Below the pieces are notes generated by a model. The model searched no databases. It saw only the letters and a program-made list of their open reading frames with translations, and was not told the origin of the DNA. From NCBI GenBank assembly GCA_964526565.1, contig CAZGMC010000065.1, positions 1-23,787 of the forward strand: a DNA stretch of 23,787 nt. The letters are read 5' to 3'. Origin of the DNA: CAZGMC01 sp964526565. GTDB taxonomy: Bacteria > Pseudomonadota > Alphaproteobacteria > DSM-16000 > Inquilinaceae. A program made the position numbers and the translations under genes. Below, piece after piece: positions 1 to 7,746 of the stretch. Position 1 is the first letter of the stretch. Each line of letters opens with the position of its first letter.

Positions 1-1052
1 CCGCCCCACATGGTGGCGATCCAGCTGAAGATCTTGATGCCGGTGGGCACGGCGATGATCAGCGTCGCCGCGGTGAAGTAGGCCTTGGTGTCGACGTCCA
101 GGCCGACCGTGTACATGTGGTGCGCCCAGACGATGAACCCGACGAAGCCGATCGCCACCATCGCATAGGCCATGCCCAGATAGCCGAAGATCGGCTTGCG
201 CGAGAAGGTCGACACGATGTGGCTGATGATCCCGAAGGCGGGCAGGATCATGATGTAGACTTCTGGGTGGCCGAAGAACCAGAACAGGTGCTGGTACAGC
301 AGCGGGTCGCCGCCGCCCTCGGGCCGGAAGAACGCCGTGCCGAAATTGCGGTCGGTCAGCAGCATGGTGATGGCGCCGCCCAGCACCGGCACCGCCAGCA
401 GCAGCAGGAACGCCGTCACCAGCATCGCCCACACGAACAGTGGCATCTTGTGCAGGGTCATGCCCGGCGTGCGCATGTTGAAGATGGTGGTGATGAAGTT
501 CGCCGCACCCAGGATCGACGATGCACCGGCCAGGTGCAGAGCGAAGATGGCCATGTCCACCGACGGCCCCGGTTGTCCGAGTGCCGACGACAGCGGCGGA
601 TAGACCGTCCAGCCGGTGCCGGCGCCCGAGCCGACGAAGGCCGAGCCGAGCAGCAGCAGGAAGGCCGGCACGATCAGCCAGAACGAGATGTTGTTCAGGC
701 GCGGGAACGCCATGTCTGGCGCCCCGATCATGATCGGCACGAACCAGTTGCCGAACCCGCCGATCAGCGCCGGCATGACCACGAAGAACACCATGATCAG
801 GCCGTGTGCGGTGATGAACACGTTCCACATCTGGCCGGGGTCGGAGCTCATCGCCGGCAGCATCTGCAGGCCGGGATCCTGCAGCTCGATGCGCATCAGC
901 AGCGAGAACACGCCGCCGATCAGGCCGGCAATAATGGCGAAGATGATGTAGAGCGTGCCGATGTCCTTGTGGTTCGTCGAGAGCAGCCAGCGAGCGACGA
1001 ACCCGGGCTTGTGGTCGTGGTGGTCGGCATGCGCCTCGGCATGAGAACTCAT
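1..1052 (-). CDS. coxA: Cytochrome c oxidase subunit I (aa3 type), C-terminus cut by window edge
   Basis: Catalytic subunit of the aa3-type terminal oxidase. It sits in the inner membrane, reduces O2 to water and pumps protons. The first 350 residues are visible and the rest lies beyond the left edge. Visible landmarks: a His-rich N-terminus (residues 4-14), the low-spin haem ligand His83 in TAHGLIMVF, the D-channel Asp113 in APDMAFPRLNN, the GHPEVY motif with CuB ligand His262, Glu264 and the cross-linked Tyr266, the His311-His312 pair (CuB), and the K-channel Lys340 in VPTGIKIFSW. The ATG at 1052 is preceded on its own strand by GAGGGA about 8 nt away. It lies 23 nt downstream of coxB on the same strand, so the two are almost certainly co-transcribed. 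The family assignment is essentially certain; ctaD is an alternative name. Confidence 0.97.
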   Translation of the reverse strand, partial: MSSHAEAHADHHDHKPGFVARWLLSTNHKDIGTLYIIFAIIAGLIGGVFSLLMRIELQDPGLQMLPAMSSDPGQMWNVFITAHGLIMVFFVVMPALIGGFGNWFVPIMIGAPDMAFPRLNNISFWLIVPAFLLLLGSAFVGSGAGTGWTVYPPLSSALGQPGPSVDMAIFALHLAGASSILGAANFITTIFNMRTPGMTLHKMPLFVWAMLVTAFLLLLAVPVLGGAITMLLTDRNFGTAFFRPEGGGDPLLYQHLFWFFGHPEVYIMILPAFGIISHIVSTFSRKPIFGYLGMAYAMVAIGFVGFIVWAHHMYTVGLDVDTKAYFTAATLIIAVPTGIKIFSWIATMWG

Positions 1053-1075
1053 GTGTCCTGTCCCTCGGCTGGCGG

Positions 1076-1951
1076 TTACTGCTCTGCAGACGCCTGGGCG
1101 AGCTGCCGCTCGGCCAGTGCCGCTTCGTAGGTGGTGGTCAGGAGCACCGGCGGCTCCTCCAGGTCGGCGTCGGCGACCTGCTCCATCACCCACTGGTCAA
1201 AGGCCTCGCGGCTGACGACGCGCACCTCGATCGGCATGAAGCCGTGGCCGGTGCCGCACAGCTCCGAGCACTGGCCGTAGTAGATGCCTTCCTCCGGCAC
1301 CCGCACCCAGGTCCGGTTCATGCGGCCGGGCACGGCATCCATCTTGATGCCGAACGACGGCACCGCCCAGCTGTGCAGCACGTCGCCGGCGGTGATCAGG
1401 ATCTCCACGTCGGTGTCGGCCGGCAGCACGATCGGCTCGTCGACCGACAGCAGGCGCCGCTGGCCGGCCGCCTCGTCGATCTCGTCGTCCGGGATCATGA
1501 TGCTGGTGTATTCGCCGATCTGCTGGTCCGGGTACTCATAGCCCCAGTACCACTGATAGCCGCGGGCGATCAGCGTCACCTCCGGATCGATGTCGCGGTT
1601 CATGTAGTACAGCGCCTGGAACGACGGCACGGCGATGACCAGCAGGATCAGCACCGGCACGACCGTCCAGATCACCTCGATCATGGTGTTGTGGGCAGCT
1701 TTGGACGGCGTCGGGTTGCGCTTTGCGCTGAACCGCCACATCACGTAGACGAGCAGCGCCAGCACGAACAGCGCCACGCCGAATATGATGAACAGCAGCA
1801 GGTTGTGGAAACTCGTCAGCTGCTCCATCACTGGCGAGGCGGGCGCCTGCAGGCCCAGGTCCCAGGGCTGTGGCTCGGCGGCCCCGGCGGCGCCGGCCAT
1901 CCCGATCGTCGTCAAGGCCGCCAGTGCGGCTTTCGTCTTCAGTCGCATCAT
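1076..1951 (-). CDS. coxB: Cytochrome c oxidase subunit II with CuA site
   Basis: Subunit II takes electrons from cytochrome c at its binuclear CuA centre and passes them to subunit I. The 291-residue protein has an N-terminal signal-like segment (about 1-25, cleavage near AGAA/EP), two transmembrane helices (about 50-72 and 91-113), the aromatic electron-entry patch GYQWYWGYEY at 131-140, and a periplasmic cupredoxin domain. All CuA ligands are visible: His193 (DVLHSW), Cys228, Glu230, Cys232 (CSELC), His236 and Met239. Codons at 1954 (GTG), 1951 and 1948 (both ATG) could each start the protein. I chose 1951 because AAGAG lies about 5 nt upstream of it. It is the first gene of the minus-strand cox cluster and diverges from the FHA-ABC gene. 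Confidence 0.97.
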   Translation of the reverse strand: MMRLKTKAALAALTTIGMAGAAGAAEPQPWDLGLQAPASPVMEQLTSFHNLLLFIIFGVALFVLALLVYVMWRFSAKRNPTPSKAAHNTMIEVIWTVVPVLILLVIAVPSFQALYYMNRDIDPEVTLIARGYQWYWGYEYPDQQIGEYTSIMIPDDEIDEAAGQRRLLSVDEPIVLPADTDVEILITAGDVLHSWAVPSFGIKMDAVPGRMNRTWVRVPEEGIYYGQCSELCGTGHGFMPIEVRVVSREAFDQWVMEQVADADLEEPPVLLTTTYEAALAERQLAQASAEQ

Positions 1952-2120
1952 CACAGCTCTTTTCTCTAACGGCCCCCGTCGTGTCCGCCGATTCGGTCGA
2001 CGCTGTCCTGTCGCCTGCCGCCACCCCGATCCGCGACGATGGCGCCGCGCGGCCGGGGAAACGGCCTTATACTCAAGGCCCTTCCGACCGGAAAGCCGTC
2101 ATGCCCACCGGGCCGGACCT

Positions 2121-2147
2121 CATAACCCCATAACCCCGTGGGGTATG
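2121..2147. promoter_or_regulatory. Direct repeat plus dyad, possible operator
   Basis: CATAACCCC occurs twice, overlapping by one base (2121-2129 and 2129-2137), and is followed by GTGGGGTATG (2138-2147). The second copy and the following GGGGTATG form an inverted repeat with one bulged base and a 2-nt centre. It lies about 170 bp upstream of coxB and 400 bp upstream of the FHA-ABC gene. A regulator-binding role is only inferred from position and symmetry. Confidence 0.25.
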
Positions 2148-2373
2148 GCGCACATACACCATGCGATTGGCTCACAACAACTGTGCGCCTCGTGCAACGC
2201 GTCGCGCAAATCGTCGCATCCGGCGATCCGTTTGCAACGCCCGACCCGCGCTGAACGTCAATCTGGTTATGCCCTGTTCTCATTGCAGCCTTGCGCGAAA
2301 CATTGCCGCAATGGCGGCAGGGGCGGGGCAGTCGCATCAGGGCTTCGGTGCGCCGGGTGGCCGCCGGTCGGGA

Positions 2374-2412
2374 CCGGCACTTCTGGCCGGCACTTCTGGC
2401 CGGCACTTCTGA
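2374..2412. repeat. 13-bp tandem repeat, three copies
   Basis: The unit CCGGCACTTCTGG occurs at 2374-2386 and 2387-2399. A third copy at 2400-2412 differs only in its last base (A for G). It is noncoding and lies 129 bp before the FHA-ABC start. It is one of several short tandem duplications in this window. Confidence 0.9.
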
Positions 2413-2540
2413 CCGGGGAGCGTCACCGCGGTGCGCCGGCTGCGGGCTTGCCGGCATTAGCCGATTGCGCCCGCCGTGCCGTCACGTTAACTTTACCGCA
2501 CAACAACAGGTTGGTTCCACGCGCCCACGGCACCCGGCCC

Positions 2541-5066
2541 ATGCCCCACGACGACAGCGCGTATCGGCTCGGTCCCTCGCTCCACGTCTCCGGTCAGGTC
2601 GACTCCGTACCGCTCGGTACCGGCCCGCTGGTGGTGGGGCGCGGCCAGCACGTCGACCTTAGGTTCGCCGACGACCGCGGCTGCTCGCGCGAGCAGCTGC
2701 GCATCGGTCCGCAGGGCGGCGGCTGGGTGGTCGAACCACTGTCGCAGAACGTGCCGACCCTGGTCAACGGCGCGGTCATCCACGCCCCGACGCTGCTGGC
2801 CGACGGCGACGAGATCGCCTTCAGCGGCCAGCGGCTGCGGTTCCTCAACCCGCAGGCCGTGGCGGACCCGCCGCCGCTGCTGCAGCCGCTGCCGCCGCTG
2901 GGCGCAGCGCTCGACGACGCCGCCGGCGACGCACCGGAACTCGACGCGACGCGCATCCTGTCCCGCGCCGACCATGCCGAGCGTACCGACCCGCCGCCGC
3001 CGTCCGCCGCGGCCGCCGCGCCGACCATGCGGCCGGCGCCGCCGTCCCGGCCGGTGCGCCCGACGCCGCCCGCGGACACCGCCCCGGCGCGGCCGGAGCG
3101 TACGGTGTTCGTTGCGCCGGAGACGCTGGCCGAGAAGCTGGATCTGGCCGACGAGGTGCCGCTCACCGGTGACAGGCGCATCGGCCGCGACGCCGCGGCC
3201 GTGGACATCGTGCTCGACCACCCGGCGGTGTCGCGCGTGCATGCCGAGGTGCGGGTGCGCTCGGGGCAGGTCTGGCTGCGCGACCTGGGCAGCAGCAACG
3301 GCACCTTCGTCAACGGCGAGCGCATTTCCGGCCGGCACCAGCTCAAGGCCGGCGACAAGGTCGACATCGGGCCGTACTCTCTGGAGTTCACCGGCCACAG
3401 CTTCGCCCGCAGCTCGCGCGTCGGCAACATCCGCATCGTCGCCAAGAACCTGGTGCGCGAGGTGCCGACCCCCGGCGGCGGCAGGGCGCGCATCCTCGAC
3501 GACGTGACGCTGGTCATCGAGCCCAACGAGTTCGTCTGCCTGCTGGGGCCGAGCGGCTCGGGCAAGACGACGCTGATGAACGCACTGAGCGCCCGCGCCC
3601 CGGCCAATGATGGCAACGTCTGGATCAACGACCTCAGCCTGTACGGCAACTTCGACGTCCTGAAGGAGGACATCGCCCTGGTGCCGCAGCACGACGTGCT
3701 GCACGAGGAACTGACCCTGAACGAGGCGCTGGGCTACACGGCGAAGCTGCGCCTGCCGGCCGGCACGCCGCCCGACAGCATCCGCGGCGACGTGCTGCGC
3801 GTGGTCAAGAGCGTCGAGCTGGAGCACCGCCTGGACACGCCGATCGCCCGCTTCAGCGGCGGCCAGAAGAAGCGCGCCAGCCTGGCCAACGAGACGGTGA
3901 TCCGGCCCAGCCTGCTGTTCCTGGACGAGGTGACGAGCGGCCTGGACGAGGGCACCGACTGGGAGATGATGCGCCTGTTCCGGCAGATGGCCGACGGCGG
4001 CGTCACCGTGGTCTGCGTCACCCACACCCTGGCCAATGTCGAGGAATTCTGCCACAAGGTGGTGATCATGGCCAATCCCGGCGTGCTGGTGTTCTACGGC
4101 ACGCCGGCCGAGGCCAAGGCGTTCTTCGGCGTCGACAAGCTGGCCGACGTCTACCGCAAGCTGCCGGAGAAGCCGGCCGGCGAATGGCAGCTTGAGTTCG
4201 AGGAGTCGGACTGCTACCGGCGCTACATCGTCGAGGCGCTGGCCCGCGGCGATCCGGAGCCCGACGCCGACACGCCGACCCTGGTGCCGACCCAGGTGCC
4301 GACGCCGGCAGAGGAACGCGCCAGCGGCTTGGCAGAGACGGTGCGCCAGTTCGGCATCCTGACCCGGCGCTACGCCAAGCTGCTGCTGGCCGACCGCAAG
4401 ACGCTGGGCATGGCGCTGGCCCAGGCGGCCGTGGTCGGCGTGCTGCTGGCGCTGGTGTTCGGGCACTATGACAGCCCCGACCCGCGCGACGCCTCGCTGC
4501 TGTTCCTGCTCGGCATCAGCGCGTTCTGGTTCGGCTGCAACAACGCGTCGAAGGAGATCGTCAAGGAACGGCCGATCTACCGGCGCGAGCGCGATGTAAA
4601 TCTTTCAGTACTGGGATATCTCGGCGCCAAGATGGTGGTGTTCGGGGCGTTTTCGATTGCCCTGGTGACGATCCTGTTCCTTGTCACGCTGTTGTTTTCC
4701 AAGGTGCCGGGCAGCCATTTGGGCCAGCTCGTCCAGATGGTCCTGGCCGGGCTGGTCGGCACAGCCCTGGGGCTGCTGATCTCCTCGGCCACCAACACCC
4801 GCGACCAGGCCAATACGATGGTGCCGCTGGCGCTGATCCCGCAGATCGTTCTGGCCGGCGTGATCGTGCCCGACCTGCCGGCGGTGCCGGAGTTCATCGC
4901 CCGCTCGGTGATCAGCGGCTTCTGGACCTACGAGGGCATGATCGCCGTGCTGGACGAGCAGACCGGCGACGCCCTGTTGGCGCTGACCATACTGGCCATC
5001 CACCTGGTCGCGTTCTTCGCCATCGCCTATGTCGTGCTGCTGGTCCGCGACCGGCGGGGGCGGTGA
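2541..5066 (+). CDS. FHA-FHA-ABC ATPase-ABCG-type permease fusion (half transporter)
   Basis: An 841-residue membrane protein. Domain order: FHA1 (about 20-102), a Pro/Ala-rich linker (about 103-185), FHA2 (about 195-295), an ABC ATPase (about 305-540) and a six-helix ABCG/ABC2-type membrane domain (about 600-835). FHA2 is canonical: Gly215-Arg216, Ser231-Arg-Val-His234 and SSNGT at 251-255. ATPase motifs: Walker A GPSGSGKTT (336-344), signature FSGGQKK (438-444), Walker B LLFLDE (458-463) and switch His495. The architecture matches the mycobacterial Rv1747 type, where FHA domains bind phosphothreonine and control an exporter; the substrate here is unknown. Start ATG 2541 is the first in frame that leads directly into FHA1; upstream frame sequence looks noncoding. 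It stands alone, with a T-tract terminator at its end. Confidence 0.92.
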   Translation: MPHDDSAYRLGPSLHVSGQVDSVPLGTGPLVVGRGQHVDLRFADDRGCSREQLRIGPQGGGWVVEPLSQNVPTLVNGAVIHAPTLLADGDEIAFSGQRLRFLNPQAVADPPPLLQPLPPLGAALDDAAGDAPELDATRILSRADHAERTDPPPPSAAAAAPTMRPAPPSRPVRPTPPADTAPARPERTVFVAPETLAEKLDLADEVPLTGDRRIGRDAAAVDIVLDHPAVSRVHAEVRVRSGQVWLRDLGSSNGTFVNGERISGRHQLKAGDKVDIGPYSLEFTGHSFARSSRVGNIRIVAKNLVREVPTPGGGRARILDDVTLVIEPNEFVCLLGPSGSGKTTLMNALSARAPANDGNVWINDLSLYGNFDVLKEDIALVPQHDVLHEELTLNEALGYTAKLRLPAGTPPDSIRGDVLRVVKSVELEHRLDTPIARFSGGQKKRASLANETVIRPSLLFLDEVTSGLDEGTDWEMMRLFRQMADGGVTVVCVTHTLANVEEFCHKVVIMANPGVLVFYGTPAEAKAFFGVDKLADVYRKLPEKPAGEWQLEFEESDCYRRYIVEALARGDPEPDADTPTLVPTQVPTPAEERASGLAETVRQFGILTRRYAKLLLADRKTLGMALAQAAVVGVLLALVFGHYDSPDPRDASLLFLLGISAFWFGCNNASKEIVKERPIYRRERDVNLSVLGYLGAKMVVFGAFSIALVTILFLVTLLFSKVPGSHLGQLVQMVLAGLVGTALGLLISSATNTRDQANTMVPLALIPQIVLAGVIVPDLPAVPEFIARSVISGFWTYEGMIAVLDEQTGDALLALTILAIHLVAFFAIAYVVLLVRDRRGR

Positions 5067-5079
5067 GGTCGTTTTTTTT
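5048..5079 (+). terminator. Possible intrinsic terminator of the FHA-ABC gene
   Basis: CGACC (5048-5052) can pair with GGTCG (5067-5071), with a 14-nt loop spanning the stop codon, directly followed by eight T (5072-5079). The stem is only 5 bp, so it is weak as a hairpin. The run of eight T is exceptional in this GC-rich sequence and is placed exactly where a terminator is expected. Confidence 0.45.
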
Positions 5080-5105
5080 GCCTTCGCATCGGCACAGGGC
5101 CGCTT

Positions 5106-5303
5106 TCAGTTTTTTCGGTTCCCGTCCTGCTGCAACAAGTTGCCTAGGGTTTCGCGCACAAAAGCATCCAAATCCGAAAGCTTTGAATTCAGGCGCGTCA
5201 CTCTCGCCTTGACGTCACGCATGTCGTCTTCGAGACGCTCCACGCGGGTCTCCACGAGGTCGATGCGTGACTCGTTACCTCCACCGTTCGAGGGCGTTTT
5301 CAA
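5106..5303 (-). CDS. Small coiled-coil protein, hypothetical
   Basis: A 65-residue protein I do not recognise. After a short Gly/Asn-rich start it has heptad-like spacing of hydrophobics (residues about 14-57: VETRVERLEDDMRDVKARV and on to a Leu-rich end), predicting one amphipathic coiled coil. It has no signal peptide or membrane segment. The start codon is TTG at 5303, supported by a strong GGAGG (5309-5313) with 5-nt spacing; no ATG is available. It lies between two plus-strand genes and points against the FHA-ABC gene. Its base composition is visibly less GC-rich than its neighbours. Similar short 'RVxxLE' coiled-coil proteins are common in alphaproteobacteria, usually uncharacterised. 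The chance that it is not a gene is real but reduced by the ribosome binding site. Confidence 0.6.
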   Translation of the reverse strand: MKTPSNGGGNESRIDLVETRVERLEDDMRDVKARVTRLNSKLSDLDAFVRETLGNLLQQDGNRKN

Positions 5304-5308
5304 TAGGT

Positions 5309-5313
5309 CCTCC
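5309..5313 (-). promoter_or_regulatory. Shine-Dalgarno deciding a TTG start
   Basis: Reading the minus strand, GGAGG is followed by ACCTA and then TTG. This is a perfect Shine-Dalgarno core at ideal spacing, and the main reason to accept the small coiled-coil gene with a non-ATG start. Confidence 0.6.
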
Positions 5314-5503
5314 CGGGCCGGTGTGTCAGGATCGGCCGTGGATGCAGGCTCCGATATGCCGTCGCGCCGATGCGGGCGGGGACCGTGGCAGGCGCGGCCT
5401 CGCCGCCCTTCATTCCATCGCAGGTCATGCGGCGGCCCGCGGCCATGGTTGCATTTCCAGCATGACGCGCGCCCCGGAGCGCCGCCCAGACGGGAGCCCG
5501 CCC

Positions 5504-6385
5504 ATGTTCGAAGGCTTTCGCCGCGAGTTCGTCACCACATCGGGGGCCGAGATTCATGCCGTGGTCGGCGGGGACGGGCCGCCGGTGCTGGTGCTGCACG
5601 GGTTTCCGCAGAGCCACGTCATGTGGCACCGCATCGCGCCGGCGCTGGCCGAGCGGTTCACCGTGGTCTGCGCCGACCTGCGCGGCTATGGCGACTCCGC
5701 CAGGCCGCCAGGAGACCCCGCCCACGAGACCTACTCGAAACGGGCAATGGCGCAGGACCAGGTCGAGCTGATGGCGGCGATCGGCTTCGATACGTTCGCC
5801 CTGGCCGGCCATGACCGCGGCGCCCGCGTCGCCCACCGGCTGGCGCTCGACCATCCCGACCGGGTCGAGCGGCTGGCCCTGCTCGACATCGTGCCGACCC
5901 TGACGCTGTTCGAGACGGTCGACCAGCAGGTCGCCACGCTCTACTATCACTGGTTCTTCCTGATCCAGCCGGACGGCCTGCCGGAGCACCTGATCGGCCT
6001 CGATCCGGAGGGCTACCTGCGCCACAAGCTGGCCGCCTGGAGCCGCACCCCGGACGCCTTCACCGACGAGGCCATGGCGCTCTACCTGCGCACCTTCCGG
6101 GACCCGGCGGCGATCCACGCCATGTGCGAGGACTACCGCGCCGCCGCCTCGATCGACCTGGAGCACGACCGCGCCGACCGCGCGGCGCGCATCGCCTGTC
6201 CGCTGCTGGTGCTGTGGGGCCGCTACGGCGCCATGGAGCGGTGCTACGACGTGCTCGCCACGTGGCGCGAGAAGGCGGACGACGTGCGCGGCCGCGCGCT
6301 CCACTGCGGCCACTTCCTGCCCGAGGAGGCGCCGGACGAGACGCTGGCCGGGCTGCTGCCGTTCCTGGAGGCCGGGGCCGCCTGA
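5504..6385 (+). CDS. Alpha/beta hydrolase, fluoroacetate/haloacetate dehalogenase type
   Basis: A 293-residue cytoplasmic alpha/beta hydrolase. The family hydrolyses haloacetates to glycolate and halide through an aspartyl ester. Every active-site residue described for the Rhodopseudomonas palustris enzyme has a counterpart: nucleophile Asp104 with Arg105 and Arg108 (GHDRGAR), Asp128 (LLDIVPT), the halide pocket His149-Trp150 (YYHWFF) and Tyr211 (CEDYRA), and catalytic His270 in GHFLPEE. The oxyanion-side HGFPQ motif is near residue 32. Start ATG 5504 has GGGAG 7 nt upstream; an in-frame ATG at 5462 would add 14 residues. It is a single gene flanked by minus-strand genes. The real substrate may be a haloacetate or another small ester; the complete residue set favours dehalogenation. 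Confidence 0.88.
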   Translation: MFEGFRREFVTTSGAEIHAVVGGDGPPVLVLHGFPQSHVMWHRIAPALAERFTVVCADLRGYGDSARPPGDPAHETYSKRAMAQDQVELMAAIGFDTFALAGHDRGARVAHRLALDHPDRVERLALLDIVPTLTLFETVDQQVATLYYHWFFLIQPDGLPEHLIGLDPEGYLRHKLAAWSRTPDAFTDEAMALYLRTFRDPAAIHAMCEDYRAAASIDLEHDRADRAARIACPLLVLWGRYGAMERCYDVLATWREKADDVRGRALHCGHFLPEEAPDETLAGLLPFLEAGAA

Positions 6386-6418
6386 CCGCGGAACCGAGGG
6401 GCGGCCCCGGCGGGCGAA

Positions 6419-7528
6419 CTATTGCGCCCGGGCGGTGTCGCTGCCGACCAGCCGGTCGATCATGGCGTTGACCGCCTGCATCTGGGTGCCCTGCTGGCGG
6501 TAGTAGTAGACGCTGCCATAGCCCCACCAGTCCCAGCAGCCCTGGGGATTGATCGGCAGCAGCGAGCGGACCACCTGCGGATACAACACAATGATGTTGT
6601 TGGCCTCGGCCCACCCGTTGTAGCCGGCGCCCCAGTAGTAGGCGTCGCCGATGCGCGCGTCGGCCTGCAGGCAGCCGTGGAAGGCGACGTGCAGCCGGCA
6701 GTCGGTGTCGCCAGACCGGCAGGCCGCCGGCACGTAGACGTGCCCGGTCTCGGCCATGCTGTGGCTGGCCGGGTCGTTGACGAACTCGCCCTGGTCGAAG
6801 GTCAGCAGGTGGTCGCGCGACGCCTCGCCGCGCGGCGCAAGCTCGCCGTAGATGTGCGCCAGGATGGCGCCGGCCGTGTCGTACCCGCAGTTGTTGACGA
6901 AGGTGCACAGGCCGGTCGGCGCGCACGTGGTGGCATCGGGGCAGGTGTCGGCCGGCCGATCGCATGCCTGGTGGCACTGCTGCGAGGTCGGCAGGTCGGT
7001 GACGTGGGCGTGCGGCGCATCCACCGTGGCGACGAACTCGATGTTCTCCTCTGCCACGAAGGCCCGGTAGTACTGGTCGAGCGCCTGCATTACGGCCGGC
7101 ACCACGGTCTGATCGCCGGTCCCGGAGAAGAGATAGACGCGGTCATCACGCATGTCGTCGACCGGGTCGATGTCGCCCGACTGGGCGACGACGCGCGTGA
7201 CGCTGACCAGCGCGTCCACGGGCGGGCCGCCGAAGGTGCCGGCCATGCAGCGCGTCAGCGCGAACCCGACATTGCCCTCGGCGCACCAGTACGGCCCGCC
7301 GGCGATGATCCCGGCGCCCATCACGCGGCCGGAGAAGGCGACATGGAACTGCTGCGCCATGTAGCCGCCGGAGGAGATCCCGGAGACCGAGATCGCCTCC
7401 TCGTCGATGGTGTAGGTCCCGAGCGATTGTGCCGCGGTGCCACCGGCCGCGAGCAGCAGGGCGACCGCCACCAGACCCACCGCCAGCCCCCGTCCGCCGG
7501 CGCGGCCTTCCGTCATGTGCGTCATCAT
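6419..7528 (-). CDS. Exported PHB depolymerase family esterase (periplasmic PhaZ-like)
   Basis: A 369-residue secreted esterase, probably hydrolysing poly(3-hydroxybutyrate) or its oligomers outside the cytoplasm. A signal peptide is clear: basic start, hydrophobic LAVGLVAVALLLAAGG, cleavage near TAAQ/S (about residue 35). The lipase box is GISSG at 50-54, giving Ser52 as nucleophile. Asp139 (GTGDQTV) and His173 or His175 (APHAHV) are candidate triad members, and His284 (HVAFHGC) the oxyanion-hole His. That order (Ser, Asp, His, then oxyanion His) is the type II catalytic domain, as in the periplasmic depolymerase of Rhodospirillum rubrum. Ten or more Cys residues fit an exported disulphide-bonded protein. 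Two adjacent ATGs at 7528 and 7525 are the likeliest starts; a TTG at 7549 and an ATG at 7516 are alternatives. It lies downstream of draG on the same strand. Confidence 0.85.
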   Translation of the reverse strand: MMTHMTEGRAGGRGLAVGLVAVALLLAAGGTAAQSLGTYTIDEEAISVSGISSGGYMAQQFHVAFSGRVMGAGIIAGGPYWCAEGNVGFALTRCMAGTFGGPPVDALVSVTRVVAQSGDIDPVDDMRDDRVYLFSGTGDQTVVPAVMQALDQYYRAFVAEENIEFVATVDAPHAHVTDLPTSQQCHQACDRPADTCPDATTCAPTGLCTFVNNCGYDTAGAILAHIYGELAPRGEASRDHLLTFDQGEFVNDPASHSMAETGHVYVPAACRSGDTDCRLHVAFHGCLQADARIGDAYYWGAGYNGWAEANNIIVLYPQVVRSLLPINPQGCWDWWGYGSVYYYRQQGTQMQAVNAMIDRLVGSDTARAQ

Positions 7529-7660
7529 CCCACGAAAATCCCGTTGCAATTATTCGCAAAAACCGGCGGATTTCTACGGCTTTCGCGGGACGCAGAATAC
7601 AGTATGCGTTCTATTGGTACACTATTGCAGATCCGGATCGCGGAATTTGCCGCAGGGCGG

Positions 7661-7690
7661 TCGTGGGCAGTCGTGGACAGTTGTGGGCAG
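7661..7690. repeat. 10-bp tandem repeat, three imperfect copies
   Basis: TCGTGGGCAG (7661-7670), TCGTGGACAG (7671-7680) and TTGTGGGCAG (7681-7690), followed by a partial fourth copy beginning TCG. It is noncoding and lies between draG and the PHB depolymerase. Confidence 0.85.
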
Positions 7691-7698
7691 TCGCAGGG

Positions 7699-7728
7699 CC
7701 TGTGGCGCCGTTGCCTGTGGCGCCGTTC
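7699..7728. repeat. 15-bp tandem duplication
   Basis: CCTGTGGCGCCGTT plus one variable base occurs twice without a gap (7699-7713 and 7714-7728). It directly follows the 10-bp repeat and lies just downstream of the draG stop codon (on the minus strand). Confidence 0.9.
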
Positions 7729-7746
7729 CGGCCATGCGGCTTTCGC

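Larger units (their letters stand above)
1952..2540. other. 589-bp divergent intergenic region
   Basis: This is the longest stretch without a gene. It separates the cox cluster (minus) from the FHA-ABC gene (plus), so both promoters should lie here. Open frames exist on both strands, but their residue composition (Arg/Pro/Cys-rich, no recognisable domain) is typical of chance frames in GC-rich DNA. The only structures I can support are a small dyad near 2121-2147 and a 13-bp tandem triplication at 2374-2412. I could not identify a convincing -35/-10 pair. Confidence 0.6.

Noticed and set aside
117..1130. Plus-strand frame opposite coxA
   Set aside because: The opposite strand encodes unmistakable cytochrome oxidase subunit I; the plus frame is His/Arg/Gln-rich without any motif.
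1966..2457. Possible 163-residue minus-strand gene in the cox/FHA intergenic region
   Set aside because: Arg/Gly/Cys-rich chance frame without a ribosome binding site or domain, and it covers a 13-bp tandem repeat typical of noncoding DNA here.
1785..2540. Upstream in-frame extension of the FHA-ABC protein
   Set aside because: It overlaps coxB on the other strand, shows no similarity to any domain, and the ATG at 2541 leads directly into the FHA1 domain.
2493..4466. 657-codon minus-strand frame opposite the FHA-ABC gene
   Set aside because: Shadow of the FHA-ABC gene, rich in Arg, His and Gln, no recognisable domain.
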